A stretch of DNA of 64,000 nucleotides. Origin: Eudoraea adriatica DSM 19308. GTDB lineage: Bacteria > Bacteroidota > Bacteroidia > Flavobacteriales > Flavobacteriaceae. Where the stretch lies: positions 186,001-250,000 of the forward strand of contig NZ_KB907548.1 of NCBI RefSeq assembly GCF_000382125.1. The letters run 5' to 3'. This document shows, one piece after another, positions 16,054 through 24,455 of this stretch (positions are counted from its first letter, which is position 1; each line of letters opens with the position of its first letter). The position numbers and the translations under genes were made by a program. Under the pieces are notes generated by a model. That model did no database searches. It saw only the letters and a list, made by a program, of their open reading frames with translations, and was not told where the DNA came from.

Positions 16054-16159
16054 TATTATAAAAGGATTCGGAATACGGCTTATTGCTCCTTTTTAATAAG
16101 ATTTAAAGAAACAAAAAATATCATCCTAAAATAAAAATATAAATAAAAACAGGTAGTGG

Positions 16160-16444
16160 ATGAACAAAATTAAAACCTTAGAAAACCTCCAAAAACTTCA
16201 TTTGCTAATTGAAGCAGAATGTACCGGACCGCCAAAGGCGCTGGCAAGAAGAATGGAGTTAAGCGAGCGATCTGTGTATAATCTACTGGAAGTTCTAAAG
16301 GATTTCAATGCTCCTGTTGTCTATAACAGAAAAAGGAAAACCTATTACTATGGAGGCCATTTTAAGCTCGATTTTCGTATTTCGCTTTCTGTTACAAATA
16401 ATAATGAAGTAACTGAATTATACAGAGGTAGTTATTTAAATTAA
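16160..16444 (+). CDS. Small winged-helix/HTH-domain protein
   Basis: A 94-aa protein whose residues 5-65 read as a helix-turn-helix of the HTH_11/DeoR-like sort: LENLQKLHLLIEAE, then PKALARRMELSERSVYNLLE (recognition helix), then a wing-like APVVYNRKRKTYYYGG. A short tail follows (LSVTNNNEVTELYRG). An AGGTAG just before the ATG is one of the few purine-rich ribosome-site-like sequences here. It has its own terminator downstream and stands opposite the XRE gene, so the two may form a small regulatory pair. No target is evident. Confidence 0.7.
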   Translation: MNKIKTLENLQKLHLLIEAECTGPPKALARRMELSERSVYNLLEVLKDFNAPVVYNRKRKTYYYGGHFKLDFRISLSVTNNNEVTELYRGSYLN

Positions 16445-16518
16445 CCACTAGATAAAACTCAAAAGGGAATTGTTGCTATAAAATGATTTGTAATTAGTTT
16501 TTCGTTTGTTCTCTCTTT

Positions 16519-16546
16519 AAAAGCCGGCTTTTGATAGTCGGCTTTT
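16519..16546 (+). terminator. Rho-independent terminator after the small HTH gene
   Basis: AAAAGCCG (16519-16526) pairs with CGGCTTTT (16539-16546), giving an 8-bp stem that ends in T residues. It lies about 75 bp after the stop at 16444. Confidence 0.65.
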
Positions 16547-17046
16547 AATTTTAAACAAATAGCTCCTCATACTTATTATTAAAAAGTAAGTAATCTCTTT
16601 CTAAATCTAAAATAGATAAAAACAAGCACAAGGTTTTCAAATAAAGGAATTTCTGGTTATCCGGCTGTAAAACTTGGACGTCATGCCATTTAAGCACCAA
16701 ATAATCAATAGGTTATGAATAGTAAAAACAAAGAAATATTTTAAAGCGTTACCCAGAAAAAGAACTACGAGTCCTTTGGTTTCTTTAAGCAATATTTAAA
16801 ACTTAATCTCTTCTCAGGAAAACTTAAAAAGGAAGTTATAAACCGACCAAAGAAAACAAAAAATAAAAAAGCCATAAAGTATAATGGAAAGTGTAGCTCT
16901 TTTTTTCATTGGTTTGTGGTTATTTGTGGAAGAATTAGGATACTATAGTAATACTTTTCCTTCTTGCAGGGGTATTAAATCCGATTTTAGGCATATAAAT
17001 TCGTTGAAAAGGGCTGTTCGGGGACAATAAAGAATCCTATTTTCCT
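16547..17046. other. Gene-poor region with degenerate short frames
   Basis: About 500 bp with no convincing gene. One 48-codon frame at 16884-17030 (MESVALFFIGLWLFVEELGY, then unpatterned sequence) starts with a membrane-helix-like stretch but has no recognisable relative. Lys/Asn-rich fragments in other frames around 16800-16960 are interrupted by stops. The stretch looks like decayed coding DNA or plain spacer; no repeats, RNA motif or mobile-element ends were seen. Confidence 0.35.
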
Positions 17047-17790
17047 TCAATTCGCAATTATGCCCTCCAGGAAATCCCCTATAAAATAAGCAACTATCGC
17101 CGCTATACCACCCAATAACAAAGTTTCAAAAATACCCTTCCAATACATGGTCTGATTTACAAAAGCTTTTAACCAGCCAATTATTATAAAACCAATTGCC
17201 GTAAGAATTGAAGAAAGAAGAAAAAGATTGTAATTAAAAGGATATATATAATCCAGTACATAGACCAACAGAGGAATAACACCAATGAGGATAAAGGAAA
17301 AATAGGTAACACCACCAATTATTAAAGGAGATTTATCCTCATCAAACATTACTAATTCTTCTTTCATCATTACATTTACCCAGCGCTCTTTATCGCTTGT
17401 TATAACCTTTACTACTTCTTCCAATAGTTCGCCTTCAAAACCCTGTTCCTTGTAAATTACCCTTATTTCTTCTTTTTCAAGCTCCGGAAGGTTATCAACT
17501 TCCCAATATTCTATTTGTTTGTGCTTGTTGTAGTTATCTTTTTTTGTTTTATTGGATAAGTAGGCACCAACGGACATGGCAAAGCCATCCGCAAGTAAAT
17601 TGGCAAACCCCAGGATTATGATTATGGCACTATCTAGTCCTGCACCTACAGAACCTGCGACCACTGCGAAAGTAGTAACACAGCCATCGATACCTCCATA
17701 AACAAACTCACCTAAATATTTTTCATATTTCTTTAAAAACCCGGTGTGTTTATGAAAAGCATTTTCATTATGTATTTCAGTGCCTTCCAT
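17047..17790 (-). CDS. VIT1/CCC1-family iron/manganese transporter
   Basis: A 247-aa membrane protein of the vacuolar iron transporter type. The N-terminal signature FVYGGIDGCVTTFAVVAGSVG is followed by the second helix, LLADGFAMSVGAYLSNK. A cytoplasmic, Glu-rich metal-binding helical domain (about residues 85-150, with ELEKEEIRVIYKEQG and MMKEELVMFDED) comes next, then three C-terminal helices. These proteins exchange protons for Fe(II) or Mn(II) across the membrane. In bacteria they probably export or sequester excess metal. Monocistronic, in the same direction as the aminotransferase gene 56 bp upstream. Confidence 0.9.
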   Translation of the reverse strand: MEGTEIHNENAFHKHTGFLKKYEKYLGEFVYGGIDGCVTTFAVVAGSVGAGLDSAIIIILGFANLLADGFAMSVGAYLSNKTKKDNYNKHKQIEYWEVDNLPELEKEEIRVIYKEQGFEGELLEEVVKVITSDKERWVNVMMKEELVMFDEDKSPLIIGGVTYFSFILIGVIPLLVYVLDYIYPFNYNLFLLSSILTAIGFIIIGWLKAFVNQTMYWKGIFETLLLGGIAAIVAYFIGDFLEGIIAN

Positions 17791-17846
17791 AAAATAGATT
17801 TTGTTTGAATGCCGGAATACTATGAAGAAGAATGGAATAATATATT

Positions 17847-18959
17847 CTAGCTCATCACTTGTTTTAAAGCTTTGCCAAATGTTTCCATATCCTCTAATCT
17901 TCCTGTACTAATACGTGCCCAATTCAATAAAGGAGGAAAAGGACGCCCAATAAGTACATTGTGCTTCTCCATATCACTTATCATTGTCTGTATTGGCCTG
18001 CCGGTTTTAAAAAAGACAAAATTGGTATGAGATTTTATATATTCCAGACCCAGATCATCCAGATGCTGGTAGATAAGGGATTTTGCCTTAAAATTGCGAA
18101 GTATACTATACTTATAAAATTCATCATCTTTTAAAGCTTCCTTGGCTGCTTCAATTGCCAGAATATTGGTGTTTGCCATTACAGCTGATTTCAAATTTCG
18201 GGCAATCTCCGGTTTAGCAATTAAATAACCAACACGTAATCCGGCAAGACCATATACTTTGGAAAAAGTTTTGGAGACTATAATATTCCTGCCTTCTTTG
18301 ACTAACTCCACCATTGAAGGATATTCGGGCTCAGTAATAAAATCATAGTAAGCTTCGTCGCTGAAAATTACTGCATTTTTATCGTGGGACTTGCAGAAAT
18401 CGAGTAAACTGGTTTTATTCAAAAGGGTACCCGTTGGATTATTCGGATTACAAATAAAGATTAGCCTTGTATTCTTGTTTATCCTGTCTGACATAGCCGG
18501 CAAGTCGTGCCCCATTTTTTCATCTAAAGGAACTCTGTGCACTTTAGCCTTAAATGTTTCGGCATAACTTAACATAGCCTGAAAAGTAGGGTCAGCAGAA
18601 ATAATTTCACCACCATCCAAGCCGTATATAAGTCCGGTTGCCTTCAGACCTTCTGTTGAGCCTCCGGTAACAACCACATGATCTTTTGTGACACCTTCTT
18701 TTAAGGCAATCATATTTACCAATCCCGATAAGCTTCTAAATGGGTACCGACATGCTTCATCGAATGAATTCAGCAGTATTTTTCGCACTCTTTCAGATGG
18801 GCCGTAAGGATTTTCATTGGCATTTAGCAACACCATCGAATCGAGAGAGTTAATTCGCCGGGGCAAATCAAGCGCCATACTTTCTAATCCCCCTAATAAA
18901 GCAAAACTACTGCTTAAACTTACTGTTTTTAACCAATTTCGTCTGTCTATTGTTTTCAT
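17847..18959 (-). CDS. Class I/II aminotransferase (HisC-like) with an N-terminal twin-arginine signal
   Basis: A 370-aa fold-type I PLP aminotransferase resembling histidinol-phosphate/aromatic aminotransferases. LLNANENPYGPSERVRK, ICNPNNPTGTLL, FSDEAYYDF and the PLP-lysine segment SKTFSKVYGLAGLRVGY are all present; ARISTGRLEDM carries the carboxylate-binding Arg. Unusually, it begins with DRRNWLKTVSLSSSFALLGG, a twin-arginine-type export signal. That predicts a folded, cofactor-loaded enzyme in the periplasm, or retention of a vestigial signal. No histidine genes are nearby, so it is not the biosynthetic HisC by context. Substrate unknown. Confidence 0.87.
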   Translation of the reverse strand: MKTIDRRNWLKTVSLSSSFALLGGLESMALDLPRRINSLDSMVLLNANENPYGPSERVRKILLNSFDEACRYPFRSLSGLVNMIALKEGVTKDHVVVTGGSTEGLKATGLIYGLDGGEIISADPTFQAMLSYAETFKAKVHRVPLDEKMGHDLPAMSDRINKNTRLIFICNPNNPTGTLLNKTSLLDFCKSHDKNAVIFSDEAYYDFITEPEYPSMVELVKEGRNIIVSKTFSKVYGLAGLRVGYLIAKPEIARNLKSAVMANTNILAIEAAKEALKDDEFYKYSILRNFKAKSLIYQHLDDLGLEYIKSHTNFVFFKTGRPIQTMISDMEKHNVLIGRPFPPLLNWARISTGRLEDMETFGKALKQVMS

Positions 18960-19192
18960 GTCCTGAATTTATGAAAAAATTAGTTACCATACAGACATCA
19001 ATAGTAAGATTGCTATTAGCTATCCCGCAGGAATAAATAGTAAAGAATAGAAATAGTAGTTAAATCTAATATGAATGTAGTGCTTCTGTAAAATCACTCT
19101 GAAAATCATTCGAATTCAGGTAATGGAGAACTTGCAGGAAGTTGAATTGCTGAAATACGATTAATTAAGAGCTTTTTTATTGACAGGTAGTC

Positions 19193-19483
19193 TTAATAGA
19201 GGGTGTTCGAGATAAGAATAGTAACAATAAGAATTACCATTGCCGAATTAACTGTAATTGCAATTACCTTCTTTTCATTGAAAGGTTCATTGCGCCCTTT
19301 ATAGAGAATAATCGTGCCAACTACACCTAAAACACCAGATAGAATAATAGGTAAACCGAAAAGATATCTTGAAAAAACAGGATTAATGTTAACTACAATC
19401 GCAAATGCTGCAAAAGTTAAAAGAAAAAGTATCAGTTTACTCAATTTATATGATCTTTCCGTATATGAATTATTAGCCTCCAT
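19193..19483 (-). CDS. Small three-helix membrane protein
   Basis: A 96-aa hydrophobic protein with three predicted helices (about residues 14-32, 38-60 and 70-93) separated by short charged loops (KGRNEPFNEKK). It begins 28 bp after the stop of the 147-aa gene at 19512-19955 and probably shares its transcript. No family is recognised and no motif suggests a function. Confidence 0.6.
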   Translation of the reverse strand: MEANNSYTERSYKLSKLILFLLTFAAFAIVVNINPVFSRYLFGLPIILSGVLGVVGTIILYKGRNEPFNEKKVIAITVNSAMVILIVTILISNTLY

Positions 19484-19511
19484 AATTTCCAGGGGTTTGG
19501 TTATAACAAAA

Positions 19512-19955
19512 TTAGATTGCTTTGATATTTGCTCTTAATCCTTCTTTTATTCCCAATATATTATTTACGGTCTCATTTAAATAGTACTTGATAAGTGATT
19601 TAGGAATTCTTATAGTAGTAAAACCATTTTGAAATGAGTGCATGGTTTCTTCCAGATCATTCATTGCCTGTTCATGGGTAAGCATTTGATATTCCATGTC
19701 GATTTCTATATTCAATTTTACCCTTGAAAATGCAAGATCCACTGATTTTTTGCCATCCCACCATTCTAACATTGGATGTTCACCTGCTTGTTTAAGCCCG
19801 TAATAGAGTTTTATTGCTTCTATAGGCGTATTATTCTGCCTTATTAGTTTGTCCATAAGCCCTTTGTGCTTGGAGCATAATTCCACACCATAAGATTCCA
19901 TGGCCTTTTTATGATCCAAATAACTAATCTCTTTTTTACAGTCTATACAATTCAT
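19512..19955 (-). CDS. Cys-motif protein with a DUF559/Vsr-like nuclease-fold domain
   Basis: A 147-aa protein. The N terminus has MNCIDCKKEI and ELCSKHKGLM, a CxxC plus C/H pair that could bind zinc. Residues about 60-145 resemble the DUF559/Vsr branch of the PD-(D/E)xK nuclease fold: WWDGKKSVDLAFSRVKLNIE, then IDMEYQMLTHEQAMNDLEET and FTTIRIPKSLI. The D...ExD spacing (VDLA...NIEID) fits a metal site, though the usual Lys/Gln after the last acidic residue is replaced (IDMEYQ). It could be a nicking or repair nuclease or a catalytically weak binding protein. The start is supported by the Cys motif. Confidence 0.6.
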   Translation of the reverse strand: MNCIDCKKEISYLDHKKAMESYGVELCSKHKGLMDKLIRQNNTPIEAIKLYYGLKQAGEHPMLEWWDGKKSVDLAFSRVKLNIEIDMEYQMLTHEQAMNDLEETMHSFQNGFTTIRIPKSLIKYYLNETVNNILGIKEGLRANIKAI

Positions 19956-20040
19956 GCTTAAATGGGTAATATTTAATTTGGGATAGTTATAACCGTGGGA
20001 TTTTTGGAATATTATATTTTTTCGATGTATGGCAACTGAC

Positions 20041-20075
20041 TTTTAGACGAACTGCAATATTTTAGACGAACTGCA
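20041..20075. repeat. Two 16-bp direct repeats upstream of the pxp operon
   Basis: TTTTAGACGAACTGCA occurs at 20041-20056 and again, perfectly, at 20060-20075, a 19-bp period. A partial copy of the second half (AACTGAC) precedes the first. They lie 105-139 bp before the NRAMP-like gene and 86-120 bp from the divergent 147-aa gene, so they could regulate either. No IS end or secondary structure was seen. Confidence 0.6.
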
Positions 20076-20179
20076 CTTTTTTTGTTAAACTTTCTTTTGA
20101 TTAAAATAAATTTCAGGAGCTCTATTAAGGATAAAAGAGTCTATATTTACTTATTCATCTTTAACTTATTATTACTTGA

Positions 20180-21373
20180 ATGTTTAATAAACTAGGCCCG
20201 GGAGTTTTAGTAGCTGCTGCTTTTATAGGACCTGGAACAATAACAGCCTGCACAATTGCCGGTATTGGCTTTGGATACGAATTGCTTTGGGCCATGTTGC
20301 TTTCCATCCTGGCCACCATTATTCTGCAGGAAATGTCTGCCAGAGTGGGCGTGATTACACAGAAAGGGCTTGCAGAGGTTATAAGAGAACAGTTAGAAGT
20401 ATCCTGGCTGCGATACTTTGTTATGGGAACCATTCTCAGTGCTATAGTAATTGGGAATACTGCTTACGAGGCAGGAAATATAAGTGGAGCTACTTTGGGT
20501 TTACAAGTCTTGATGGGTGAGAATTACACTTCCATATATCCCTGGATAATTGGGTTTATAGCCTTTTTATTACTGTATTTGGGATCTTATAAAACACTTG
20601 AAAAGGTATTTATTTCACTCGTATTATTGATGAGTGTTTCTTTTTTAGTAACCGCAATTTTGACTAAACCAGACATTAAGGAAGTTTTAGCAGGCCTGCT
20701 TATTCCAATTATACCCAAAAATAGCTTAATCAATATAATTGCTTTGGTAGGTACCACAGTTGTGCCATATAATCTGTTTCTCCACGCATCATTGGTAAGA
20801 GAAAAATGGAATTCTAAGGACGACCTTCCTAGTGTCAGAAGGGATACATTTTTATCTATAGGGCTTGGAGGACTTATTTCAATCGCTATTATTATTTCCG
20901 CTGCTGCAATTTCTTCAACGGAAGTTAAGGATGCATTAGACTTAGCCAAAGGTTTGGAACCGCTCTATGGTCAAAGCGCAAAATATTTAATGGGGATTGG
21001 ACTTTTCGCAGCAGGGATTACATCGGCCATTACAGCACCCTTAGCTGCTGCCTACGTGGCCAGCAGTTGTTTTGGATGGAATGCAAAAACAACCGATCTG
21101 CGATTTCGTATTGTTTGGATGGTAGTACTGTTTATTGGTGTGATAACGCTCTCTTTTGGAATGAGACCAATAGCCATCATTCAATTTGCTCAGGTTGCCA
21201 ATGGGCTTCTGTTGCCCATTATTGGAATAATATTGATTTGGATAGTAAATAAGGCATCCGTTCTTGGAAATTTTAAGAATTCCATTTGGCTGAACATATC
21301 TGCATTTATAATCATTATTTTGGTAATGGCTCTTGGGGCTAAAAGTATATTAAATGTTTTTGGAATAGTATGA
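20180..21373 (+). CDS. NRAMP-family transporter homologue with substituted metal-site residues
   Basis: A 397-aa protein with about eleven helices and the NRAMP/LeuT-like fold. In true Mn/Fe transporters helix 1 carries DPGN and helix 6 carries an MPH motif; here these positions read GPGT (residues 17-20) and VPYN (about 195-198). The Asp, Asn and Met metal ligands are therefore all replaced. The gene heads a tight operon with pxpA, pxpB and pxpC (4-bp overlap with pxpA). Bacillus subtilis also has an NRAMP homologue, ycsG, near its 5-oxoprolinase genes. I infer a substrate linked to 5-oxoproline metabolism rather than Mn(II). The ATG follows A/T-rich sequence without a Shine-Dalgarno. Confidence 0.85.
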   Translation: MFNKLGPGVLVAAAFIGPGTITACTIAGIGFGYELLWAMLLSILATIILQEMSARVGVITQKGLAEVIREQLEVSWLRYFVMGTILSAIVIGNTAYEAGNISGATLGLQVLMGENYTSIYPWIIGFIAFLLLYLGSYKTLEKVFISLVLLMSVSFLVTAILTKPDIKEVLAGLLIPIIPKNSLINIIALVGTTVVPYNLFLHASLVREKWNSKDDLPSVRRDTFLSIGLGGLISIAIIISAAAISSTEVKDALDLAKGLEPLYGQSAKYLMGIGLFAAGITSAITAPLAAAYVASSCFGWNAKTTDLRFRIVWMVVLFIGVITLSFGMRPIAIIQFAQVANGLLLPIIGIILIWIVNKASVLGNFKNSIWLNISAFIIIILVMALGAKSILNVFGIV

Positions 21374-22116
21374 TTGTTGAGGTGTTTATAGATATTAACT
21401 GTGATGTAGGAGAGGGGATAGGCAACGAAAGAGCCCTTTTTCCTCATATCAGTTCCTGTAATATAGCTTGTGGGGGTCATGCAGGTGACATAAACACTAT
21501 GTCTGAAATTGTTGGGCTGGCAAAAAAGTTTGGGATTAAACCTGGGGCGCATCCATCCTATCCGGATAAGGAAAATTTTGGTCGCAAATCAATTAAAATA
21601 GAAAAGAGACATTTAATAGAAAGTATTCAAGATCAAATCAAAGAATTAGAATCTGTTTTACGCAGAACAAACATGCAGCTGCATCATATTAAAGCCCATG
21701 GCGCTCTCTACAATGATACTGCAAGAGATTTGGAATTAGCAATGATTTATTTGGAAGGCATCCAGGCATATAAAGATATGGTTTTATTATATCTGCCTTT
21801 TGGCTCCATCATTGAAGAAGTAGCACGTAAACAAGGTTATAAAATATCTCTCGAGGCCTTTGGTGATCGGAATTATAATGAGGATCTAAGCCTGGTCTCC
21901 CGTAATTCAACACAGGCTGTTATAGAAGAGCCAAAAAAGGTTTTAAAACACCTTATATCAATGGTTATTAACAGGGAGATAATTACTTTGAACGGAGTTA
22001 AAGTTCCTGTTTACGCAGACACCTATTGTATTCATGGCGATACACCTACCGCTTTACAAATATTAATGTATCTTTCGAAAGAATTGCCAAAGCAACAAAT
22101 TTTTTTAAAAAAGTGA
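21370..22116 (+). CDS. pxpA: 5-oxoprolinase subunit PxpA (LamB/YcsF family)
   Basis: PxpA works with PxpB and PxpC to hydrolyse 5-oxo-L-proline to glutamate with ATP, clearing a by-product of glutamine and glutamyl-peptide chemistry. The 248-aa protein carries the LamB/YcsF hallmark DINCDVGEGIGNERALFPHI followed by NIACGGHAGD, then HPSYPDKENFGRK, HHIKAHGALYND and YCIHGDTPTA. Length is normal. ATG overlaps the NRAMP stop (ATGA), and the gene overlaps pxpB by 4 bp, so translation of the whole set is probably coupled. Confidence 0.93.
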   Translation: MIVEVFIDINCDVGEGIGNERALFPHISSCNIACGGHAGDINTMSEIVGLAKKFGIKPGAHPSYPDKENFGRKSIKIEKRHLIESIQDQIKELESVLRRTNMQLHHIKAHGALYNDTARDLELAMIYLEGIQAYKDMVLLYLPFGSIIEEVARKQGYKISLEAFGDRNYNEDLSLVSRNSTQAVIEEPKKVLKHLISMVINREIITLNGVKVPVYADTYCIHGDTPTALQILMYLSKELPKQQIFLKK

Positions 22117-22850
22117 GTTCTCATTCCATATCAGTCAGGCCTTTTGGAGAGCATGCAATTTTGATAGAATGGCCCAATGAGGTTTCAGAAGCGATCCTTT
22201 ATGATATAATTGATTTCGTTGAAAGTTTTAAATTGGATTTTCAAGATTCTCAGGATTGGGAATTAGTTCCTGCTTATAATTCCGTTACATTAATTAATCG
22301 GAGTACCAAAATAGATTTTTCTAAAACCAGATATCAACTTCTGGAATGTTATAAAAACAGGAAGGACAGTGGCCCTCCACAACGTTATTTATGGAGATTG
22401 CCTGTTTGTTATGACCTTGAATTTGGAATTGATCTGGAAGAAGTAGCCGCAACTTTAGACCGCAGTATTAAAGATATTATTGAGGCACATACAAAGAACA
22501 TTTATACTGTTTATGGTATTGGATTTTTACCTGGATTCATGTATTTAGGTGGGTTGCCAAAAGATTTGGAAACACCAAGAAAATCAGTGCCCAGATTAAT
22601 GGTAATCAAAGGTTCTGTTGGTCTTGCAGGAAAACAAACGGGTATATATCCACAAGACTCTCCCGGTGGTTGGAATATTATCGGTAATTGTCCCATAACC
22701 CTTTTTAATGCAAACCTGGAAAACCCCTGTTTCGTTAGTGTGGGAGATCAGATTCAGTTTTATGCCGTTAATCGGGCAGAATATGACTTACACAAAATAG
22801 AAACAGAGATTGGTATATATAACCCGGATAAAATCAAAATAGATGATTAA
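22113..22850 (+). CDS. pxpB: 5-oxoprolinase subunit PxpB (KipI-like, allophanate hydrolase subunit 1 family)
   Basis: A 245-aa subunit of the ATP-dependent 5-oxoprolinase. The signature GFLPGFMYLGGLPKDLETPR is followed by SVGLAGKQTGIYPQDSPGGW and IIGNCP. I choose the GTG at 22113, which overlaps the pxpA stop (GTGA) and gives the family start SSHSISVRPFGEHAILIEW; the frame is open to 22026 but that part lies inside pxpA. The protein was once named a kinase inhibitor (KipI) in Bacillus; the oxoprolinase role is the better-supported one. Confidence 0.92.
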   Translation: MSSHSISVRPFGEHAILIEWPNEVSEAILYDIIDFVESFKLDFQDSQDWELVPAYNSVTLINRSTKIDFSKTRYQLLECYKNRKDSGPPQRYLWRLPVCYDLEFGIDLEEVAATLDRSIKDIIEAHTKNIYTVYGIGFLPGFMYLGGLPKDLETPRKSVPRLMVIKGSVGLAGKQTGIYPQDSPGGWNIIGNCPITLFNANLENPCFVSVGDQIQFYAVNRAEYDLHKIETEIGIYNPDKIKIDD

Positions 22851-23688
22851 AGTTATTCATCCCGGCTTTTTTACCACAATTCAGGATATGGGTAGATTCG
22901 GATATCGCGAAAAAGGAGTTCCGGTATGTGGATGTATGGATAACTATTCCGCTTCCATAGCGAACTCTTTATTGGATAATAGGGAAATGGACGCTGTAAT
23001 GGAAATCACGATGACAGGTCCGAAGCTGGAATTTCATACTTCTAGTTTTTTCTCGGTCACAGGAGCTGAGATGTCCCCTTCGTTAAATGGAATTCCAATA
23101 AATTCCTATGAAGCGCACAAAGCCAATGAAGGAGATATTCTATCTTTTGGAAAATTAATAAATGGTTTTAGGAGTTATCTGGCTGTTAAAGGGGGCTTCC
23201 TCACAGAAATGAAATTGAAGAGCAGGTCATTTTACAAACCAATTACAGATCAGAATCGTATTAAAGAATACATGGAAATACCCATTGAAGGGTGTTCGGA
23301 GTATTCTCCAATAATAAGTCATATAAAACCGGAATCCTGGCACAAGGAATATGAATTAGATGTTTATAAAGGTCCCGAATATGAAATATTAACTGGGGAT
23401 CAATTAAAGTTACTATCTGCTAATAAATTTACTATAGCCAAGGAGAATAATCGTATGGCATATCAACTTGAAGAATTAATAGGAGCGCAATCTCACAGCA
23501 TGCTGACTTCTGCAACTTTGCCGGGAACAGTTCAGTTAACACCTAATGGTAAATTGATTATTCTGATGCGCGATGGACAAACTACCGGAGGATATCCAAG
23601 AGTACTTCAGCTGGCATCCAGATCAATTGCTTTGTTAGCTCAAAAAAAGTTTGGGGATAAAATTTCCTTTCAACTTTTACCGCATTAG
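22843..23688 (+). CDS. pxpC: 5-oxoprolinase subunit PxpC (KipA-like, allophanate hydrolase subunit 2 family)
   Basis: A 281-aa biotin-independent carboxyltransferase-fold subunit. Family landmarks are HPGFFTTIQDMGRFGYREKG, PVCGCMDNYSASIANSLLDN, LAVKGGF and GTVQLTPNGKLIILMRDGQT near the end. It overlaps pxpB by 8 bp, completing the NRAMP-pxpA-pxpB-pxpC operon. Its stop overlaps that of the converging nitroreductase gene by 4 bp, so there is no room for a terminator between them. Confidence 0.92.
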   Translation: MIKVIHPGFFTTIQDMGRFGYREKGVPVCGCMDNYSASIANSLLDNREMDAVMEITMTGPKLEFHTSSFFSVTGAEMSPSLNGIPINSYEAHKANEGDILSFGKLINGFRSYLAVKGGFLTEMKLKSRSFYKPITDQNRIKEYMEIPIEGCSEYSPIISHIKPESWHKEYELDVYKGPEYEILTGDQLKLLSANKFTIAKENNRMAYQLEELIGAQSHSMLTSATLPGTVQLTPNGKLIILMRDGQTTGGYPRVLQLASRSIALLAQKKFGDKISFQLLPH

Positions 23689-24419
23689 ATTTCTTTGTAC
23701 ACCTCTGCAAAAGGAACCCTGAAGCGAGGACCATATATGCCTTTTGGATCTCTTACACCACAAGCTATAACCATATTGATTTCAGAACCTCGGGGTAAAT
23801 CTAAAATTCTTTTAATTCGTAACGTATCTGAGCCTTCCATTGGGCAAGTGTCATAACCAATGGCTGCCATGGAAATCATGAAATTCTGTGCTGCCAAAGC
23901 TGCACTTTTGTGGGCCACTATACGCATGTCAGATTTTCTTAGCTGCCTGTAAACCGGTTTGAAGAAACCTATAAGGTTAAAAACTACATAGCGCATTAGG
24001 CCTATGATGCCCAAAAAATCAGTATATAAGGACGGTATAAGCTTTTTGTAATAAGAGATTGCAAATTTTTCCTTAGAGTCGTATTTATCAATCGGCTTAT
24101 CACCAAAGCTTTTCTTTATAAAATTAAGATTCGCTTTTGCCCTTTCTCGCCAAAGATTCTTTCTAGCCACAATTACAACTAATTGCTTGGCAGATTTTGC
24201 AGCAGGTTGGTTAAAACACGCAGAACTTATCTTATTTTTAAACTCCTTACTCGTTATATGATAAAATTCCCATAATTGTAGATTGCTGCTTGTTGGCGCC
24301 AAAACTGCATTTTCAATACATTTCTTTACTATTTTAGTGTCAATTTCCTTCTCTTGATTATAAATACGTACCGACCTTCTGTAAGTAATAGCTTCTGTGA
24401 CTGTTTTTTCCATTTTCAT
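23685..24419 (-). CDS. Nitroreductase-family FMN oxidoreductase
   Basis: A 244-aa flavoprotein of the nitroreductase fold. The FMN-contact region YRRSVRIYNQ is followed by VLAPTSSNLQLWEF, and the dimer-interface part DMRIVAHKSAALAAQNFMIS, then GYDTCPMEGSD. A central extension of about 40 residues (about 100-145) is longer than in the smallest family members. The enzyme would reduce nitroaromatics, quinones or a specific metabolite with NAD(P)H; the natural substrate is unknown. It faces pxpC tail-to-tail with overlapping stops. Confidence 0.88.
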   Translation of the reverse strand: MKMEKTVTEAITYRRSVRIYNQEKEIDTKIVKKCIENAVLAPTSSNLQLWEFYHITSKEFKNKISSACFNQPAAKSAKQLVVIVARKNLWRERAKANLNFIKKSFGDKPIDKYDSKEKFAISYYKKLIPSLYTDFLGIIGLMRYVVFNLIGFFKPVYRQLRKSDMRIVAHKSAALAAQNFMISMAAIGYDTCPMEGSDTLRIKRILDLPRGSEINMVIACGVRDPKGIYGPRFRVPFAEVYKEI

Positions 24420-24455
24420 AGGTAAGGATTAAAACTCTTTTGTAAAGAAAAGATT

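Noticed and set aside
16884-17030. 48-codon frame with a hydrophobic start
   Set aside because: No recognisable relative, weak composition after residue 25 and no promoter or ribosome site; listed only within the gene-poor region.
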